Positions 6,610 to 9,228 of a stretch of DNA of 9,228 nt are shown one piece after another. Below the pieces are notes generated by a model. That model was not told where the DNA came from. It did not search any database and worked only from the letters and a program-made list of their open reading frames with translations. The DNA is from JBBRLG01 sp038231495. GTDB lineage: Bacteria; Planctomycetota; Planctomycetia; Gemmatales; Gemmataceae. The stretch covers positions 1 through 9,228 of the forward strand of contig JBBRLG010000290.1 in NCBI GenBank assembly GCA_038231495.1, given 5' to 3'. A program made the position numbers and the translations under genes. Each line of letters starts with the position of its first letter. Position 1 is the first letter of the stretch.

Positions 6610-6653
6610 TTGCCGCTTGCGGCTGAGCGCGCATTTGCAAAGCCGCAAGCGGC
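6610..6653. repeat. GCCGCTTGCGGC-family inverted repeat between the cyclase and ybbR genes
   Basis: GCCGCTTGCGGCT at 6612-6624 is an exact reverse complement of AGCCGCAAGCGGC at 6641-6653, with a 16-nt spacer. The right arm (6637-6653, GCAAAGCCGCAAGCGGC) is 17 bases identical to the 4219-4235 arm. Its last base touches the stop codon of the cyclase gene (6654-6656, minus strand), and the left arm lies 19 nt upstream of the ybbR start codon. As an RNA hairpin inside an operon it could stabilise the upstream message or lower read-through. Confidence 0.8.
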
Positions 6654-7484
6654 TCAGGCGGCGCGGGAGGTGGCGTCCGGTTTGCGCGGCGACCGGGCGT
6701 CGCGGCCGCTGAGCAGGCCGGCCAGCTTGCGCGACAGGTTCTCGCGCGGCACCGGTTCGAGCCGGCCGCCGACGGCCAGCGAGATGCGGCCCGTCTCCTC
6801 GCTCACCACCAGCAGCACGGCGTCGGTCTCGTCGCTCATGGCCAGGGCGGCGCGGTGGCGCATGCCCATGTGCATGCTGCTGCCCTCCGGCGGCGGGCCG
6901 AGCGGCAGCTGACAGCCGGCGGCGCTAATCCGGCCGTTGTGCAGAATTACTGCCCCGTCGTGTAGCGGACTGCGCTTGCTGAAAATGGCCCGCAAGAGCG
7001 CCGGCGACACCTCGGCATCGACGTGCTCGCCGGTCTCGATGAACGCCCCCAATGTCGCCTCGCGCTCGATGACGATGAGTGCCCCCACACAGTCGCGCGA
7101 CATGGCCTCGGCGGCGTCGGCGAGCTTGTCGGCCACGGGGTGGTTCGGTTCGTTCACGAAGAAACGCAAGACGCGGTAACGCCCCAGGACCATGAGGCCG
7201 CGGCGCAGCTCCGGCTGGAAGATGACCATCAAGCCCAACAGCACGGTCGTGAGGATGTAGTCGAGGACGCGGCCCAGCACGGTCAGGTCGAAGCTGGCGA
7301 TGAGCACCTGTGCGACGAGGAACAGGCCGACCACGACGAGGCCCAGGCCGCGCACGATGCCGGCGCCGCGCGTCTTACCCAGAAAGCGCAGCAACAGAAA
7401 GATGGCCACGGCGAGGATGGCGATTTCCACCAGGTCGCGCGTGTCCAACGCTTCGTACAACAGGGCCAGCCGTTCCAACAACAA
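6654..7484 (-). CDS. dacA: CdaA-type diadenylate cyclase (c-di-AMP synthase)
   Basis: This enzyme joins two ATP into the second messenger c-di-AMP at the inner membrane. The 276-residue protein has the CdaA layout: three N-terminal hydrophobic helices (about 18-35, 42-63 and 73-90), the conserved FQPELRRGL (89-97) at the membrane exit, then a DAC domain. Its signature residues are present: LHDGAVI (174-180) with the DGA motif at 176-178, MGMRHRAAL (206-214) with RHR at 209-211, and SEETGRIS (228-235). The length is normal for CdaA (about 270). The start is TTG at 7484, supported by a perfect AGGAGG 7 nt upstream; no ATG fits. It lies 27 nt after folP and before ybbR, the usual cdaA-cdaR pairing. 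The basic C-terminal tail (RDARSPRKPDATSRAA) ends at the edge of a palindromic repeat. The gene is also called cdaA. Confidence 0.95.
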   Translation of the reverse strand: MLLERLALLYEALDTRDLVEIAILAVAIFLLLRFLGKTRGAGIVRGLGLVVVGLFLVAQVLIASFDLTVLGRVLDYILTTVLLGLMVIFQPELRRGLMVLGRYRVLRFFVNEPNHPVADKLADAAEAMSRDCVGALIVIEREATLGAFIETGEHVDAEVSPALLRAIFSKRSPLHDGAVILHNGRISAAGCQLPLGPPPEGSSMHMGMRHRAALAMSDETDAVLLVVSEETGRISLAVGGRLEPVPRENLSRKLAGLLSGRDARSPRKPDATSRAA

Positions 7485-7491
7485 TAGTTTG

Positions 7492-7497
7492 CCTCCT
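7492..7497 (-). promoter_or_regulatory. Strong Shine-Dalgarno deciding the TTG start of dacA
   Basis: The minus strand reads AGGAGG, 7 nt before TTG at 7484-7482. The codon after it is also TTG, but the spacing favours the first. The site lies in the 27-nt gap between folP and dacA. Confidence 0.85.
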
Positions 7498-7511
7498 GCC
7501 CATCGTTGCGC

Positions 7512-8375
7512 TTAGCCGCCAGCGGCGTCACCCGCCAGCGCCCGGTACACTGCCACCGCGTCGCGCGTCTCGGCCACGTCGTGGACGCGGAGAACCTGCG
7601 CGGCCCCGCGGCCCAGGGCGAAACACGCCGCCGCCAGCGAGCCGGCCAGGCGTCGTTCCAACGGCCGTTCCAGGCGCTTGCCCAGAAAACCTTTCCGCGA
7701 AACGCCCAAACATACCGGGCGGCCCAGTCGCTGGAACTCGTCCAGTCGCCGCATTAGTTCCCAGTTGTGGACGCCGCGTTTGCCGAAACCGATGCCGGGG
7801 TCCAGCACGACCCGGTCCTCTGCTATACCGAAGTTCCGCAACGCCTGCAACCGCGCCTGGAGGAAGTCGCTCACCTCCCGCACCACGTCCTGGTAAGCCG
7901 GGTCGAGTTGCATCGTCGCGGGCGTCCCTTGCATGTGCATCAGGACGACGCCGGCTTCATAAGTGCGCACCACTTCTGGCAGCAGCGGGTCGCCGAGCAG
8001 GGCCGTTATGTCGTTGATAATGTGCGCGCCGGCGGCGAGCGCTTGCCGGGCCACTTCGGCCTTGGTCGTGTCCACGGAAATAGGAGTGGGGGTAAGCCGT
8101 GCGAGTTCGCGCACGACCGGCACAACGCGGTTCAACTCTTCTTCGAGGGGCACGGGTTGCGCGCCGGGGCGGCTGGATTCGCCGCCGACGTCGAGGAGGT
8201 CGGCACCCTGCCGGACCAGTTCCAGGCCGTGGGCGACGGCGCGGTCGGTGGAGGCGAACTGGCCGCCGTCGGAAAAGCTGTCCGGCGTGACGTTGACGAT
8301 GCCCATGACGAGGGCACCGCGTCCGCAATCGAGAACGCGGTCCCGACACCGCCACACCTGTGCCTTTGCGCTCAT
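7512..8375 (-). CDS. folP: Dihydropteroate synthase (folate biosynthesis)
   Basis: FolP condenses p-aminobenzoate with hydroxymethyl-dihydropterin pyrophosphate to dihydropteroate in the cytoplasm; it is the target of sulfonamides. The 287-residue product carries the family motifs in order: MGIVNVTPDSFSDGG (24-38), DVGGESSRPGA (62-72), SVDTTK (100-105), HIINDITA (118-125), VVLMHMQGTP (143-152), LDPGIGFGK (191-199), GVSRKGFLG (224-232) and VLRVHDVAET (261-270). The length is normal. The ATG at 8375 follows the stop of the LptE-like gene by 4 nt, so the two are probably translationally coupled; the ribosome site is weak (GTAGG). No catalytic residue appears to be missing. The Ser in GGESSRPG, where Thr is usual, is a conservative change. 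Confidence 0.96.
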   Translation of the reverse strand: MSAKAQVWRCRDRVLDCGRGALVMGIVNVTPDSFSDGGQFASTDRAVAHGLELVRQGADLLDVGGESSRPGAQPVPLEEELNRVVPVVRELARLTPTPISVDTTKAEVARQALAAGAHIINDITALLGDPLLPEVVRTYEAGVVLMHMQGTPATMQLDPAYQDVVREVSDFLQARLQALRNFGIAEDRVVLDPGIGFGKRGVHNWELMRRLDEFQRLGRPVCLGVSRKGFLGKRLERPLERRLAGSLAAACFALGRGAAQVLRVHDVAETRDAVAVYRALAGDAAGG

Positions 8376-8379
8376 CGGC

Positions 8380-9144
8380 CTACCACGGCTTTTCCATCAT
8401 GGACACGATCTGAATGGCCATTTTATCAATCGCCTTCTGGAAGCCGGTCGCGATCGACTCGCCCAGTTCCGGAATGAAGCTGCTCACCGTGCGCAACCGG
8501 ATCACCGGCGGCTTCGGCGGTGGCGCGCCGAGCGGCGTGGGCAACGGCGGCGTACCGTCACCGGTTGCTACGTCGGCGCCGATGGGTGCGGTTGCGCCGG
8601 TGATGACCGGCGGCGTGAAGCCCGGCACGTTGTTCGTGACGCCGGGCGCGAGGGCCGGCTCGACCTCGCCCGGCGTGCCGAAGCGCCGACCCGGCTTCGA
8701 CAACACCTGGCCGCTGCGCAGGTCGATCCACGTCAATTCGACCGTGATGGCGGTTTCCGCCTCGCGCGTCTCGGCCAGTTGATTCAGGTTGAGGATGCCC
8801 TTCGTGCCGGCGACAATGGTGCCGCGCAGCTCCGTGTCCGCCGGCTGGTCGATGCCAACGACGCGGTAAGGCGTCTTGGCCTGAATTTCGCGGACGACGG
8901 CCTGGGTCAAATCGAATTCCAGCCCGCGGCGGAACGTACGGTTCTCGAAGATCGGCACGTGGACGGTGTGGATGTTGCAATCGTAGTTGGGCGCGGTGCT
9001 GTAGCCGAGGACGGTGAAATGGCCGTCCTGGGTGCAGGCGGGCAGCACCAGGGCGAAGCCGGCGCAGACGATCGGCAGCAATCGGCACAGCCACCGCCGG
9101 GCGGGCCGGTGCGTTTCCGGGTTCGGGACACGAGTGCCGTGCAT
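8380..9144 (-). CDS. lptE: LptE-like LPS-assembly lipoprotein with an extra Pro/Gly-rich linker
   Basis: LptE is the outer-membrane lipoprotein that plugs the LptD barrel and helps deliver lipopolysaccharide to the cell surface. The 254-residue product has a basic N-terminus, a hydrophobic stretch (about 22-36) and a lipobox-like LPAC with Cys37. Family-like parts follow: VHVPIFENRTFRRGLEFDLT (61-80), YRVVGIDQPADTELRGTI (93-110), ITVELTWIDLRSGQVLSK (133-150), and the C-terminal helix ending IVSMMEKPW (246-254), typical of the family. Residues about 157-213 are a Pro/Gly/Ala-rich linker that splits the domain from its C-terminal helix; typical LptE is about 170-200 residues. GGAGG lies 5 nt upstream of the ATG. 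It is the first visible gene of the minus-strand block, and the promoter is probably to the right. The family call rests on motif recall without a search. Confidence 0.75.
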   Translation of the reverse strand: MHGTRVPNPETHRPARRWLCRLLPIVCAGFALVLPACTQDGHFTVLGYSTAPNYDCNIHTVHVPIFENRTFRRGLEFDLTQAVVREIQAKTPYRVVGIDQPADTELRGTIVAGTKGILNLNQLAETREAETAITVELTWIDLRSGQVLSKPGRRFGTPGEVEPALAPGVTNNVPGFTPPVITGATAPIGADVATGDGTPPLPTPLGAPPPKPPVIRLRTVSSFIPELGESIATGFQKAIDKMAIQIVSMMEKPW

Positions 9145-9149
9145 GTCTG

Positions 9150-9154
9150 CCTCC
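9150..9154 (-). promoter_or_regulatory. Ribosome binding site of the LptE-like gene
   Basis: The minus strand reads GGAGG, 5 nt before the ATG at 9144-9142. It supports this start over internal methionines. Confidence 0.75.
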
Positions 9155-9198
9155 AGCGTAATGCGTCTTCAGAGCCGCGACCGTAACGCATTGGCGAG

Positions 9199-9219
9199 CG
9201 TCGGGGCGTAAGCCCGACG
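9199..9219. repeat. Small palindrome at the right edge
   Basis: CGTCGGG at 9199-9205 pairs with CCCGACG at 9213-9219 around GCGTAAG. The GCGTAAGC octamer (9206-9213) is the reverse complement of GCTTACGC at 93-100 in the left-edge repeat region, which hints at one dispersed family. It lies 55 nt upstream of the LptE-like gene, where promoter or leader sequences would be expected. Nothing else is recognisable in 9145-9228. Confidence 0.5.
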
Positions 9220-9228
9220 TGGAACGCA

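Noticed and set aside
5591..6640. Open frame extending proA by about 350 codons upstream on the minus strand
   Set aside because: It overlaps the full ybbR gene in another frame, is very rich in Arg/Ala/Gly/Pro and shows no domain. ProA family similarity starts at about 5590. It is a chance open frame in high-GC DNA.
5722..6912. 396-codon open frame on the plus strand opposite ybbR and dacA
   Set aside because: It is antisense to two genes with clear family motifs and is His/Arg-rich without domain features.
7963..9186. 407-codon open frame on the plus strand opposite folP and lptE
   Set aside because: It is antisense to two well-supported genes, lacks motifs and a ribosome site, and has shadow-type composition.

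Overview
The window is high-GC bacterial DNA that reads like a chromosome segment of a planctomycete, most likely a Gemmata-like lineage (Gemmataceae). This placement is inference. It rests on the high GC content, small lipoproteins and HEAT-repeat proteins of a planctomycete type, a Gram-negative envelope gene (LptE-like lipoprotein), and many palindromic intergenic repeats of a kind I associate with these genomes. No search was run. I see no rRNA, tRNA, CRISPR array, transposase, phage gene or recognisable defence system.

Layout. Positions 1-118 are a composite of nested hairpins. A plus-strand gene at 136-1356 encodes a divergent anhydro-N-acetylmuramic acid kinase (AnmK) homologue. A large inverted repeat of C and G runs (1400-1500) separates it from a plus-strand gene for a small membrane-anchored or exported protein of unknown function (1529-2101). 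The rest is on the minus strand: a 91-residue lipoprotein (2144-2419) that converges on the exported-protein gene, a membrane-anchored HEAT-repeat protein (2586-4166), and a compact five-gene block. In transcription order that block is an LptE-like lipoprotein (9144-8380), dihydropteroate synthase folP (8375-7512), CdaA-type diadenylate cyclase (7484-6654), a YbbR-domain protein (6591-5596) and proA (5590-4310). Spacings inside the block are 4, 27, 62 and about 5 nt, so it is probably one operon. No gene-free stretch exceeds 300 bases.

How the genes may work together. The cyclase and the YbbR protein are the conserved pair that makes c-di-AMP and regulates its synthesis at the membrane. In Firmicutes the pair is usually followed by glmM. 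Here it is preceded by outer-membrane (lptE) and folate (folP) genes and followed by a proline biosynthesis gene (proA). Because c-di-AMP is known to control osmolyte and potassium balance and proline is an osmolyte, the link to proA is suggestive, but it may be no more than shared housekeeping transcription.

The most distinctive non-coding structure is a repeat built on the palindrome GCCGCTTGCGGC. It occurs as five arms at three gene boundaries (about 2108, 4187-4240 and 6610-6653). One copy reaches the last base before the stop codon of the cyclase gene. No single dramatic new system stands out. The best leads are the AnmK homologue with altered signature motifs, the c-di-AMP/proline operon and the boundary repeats.
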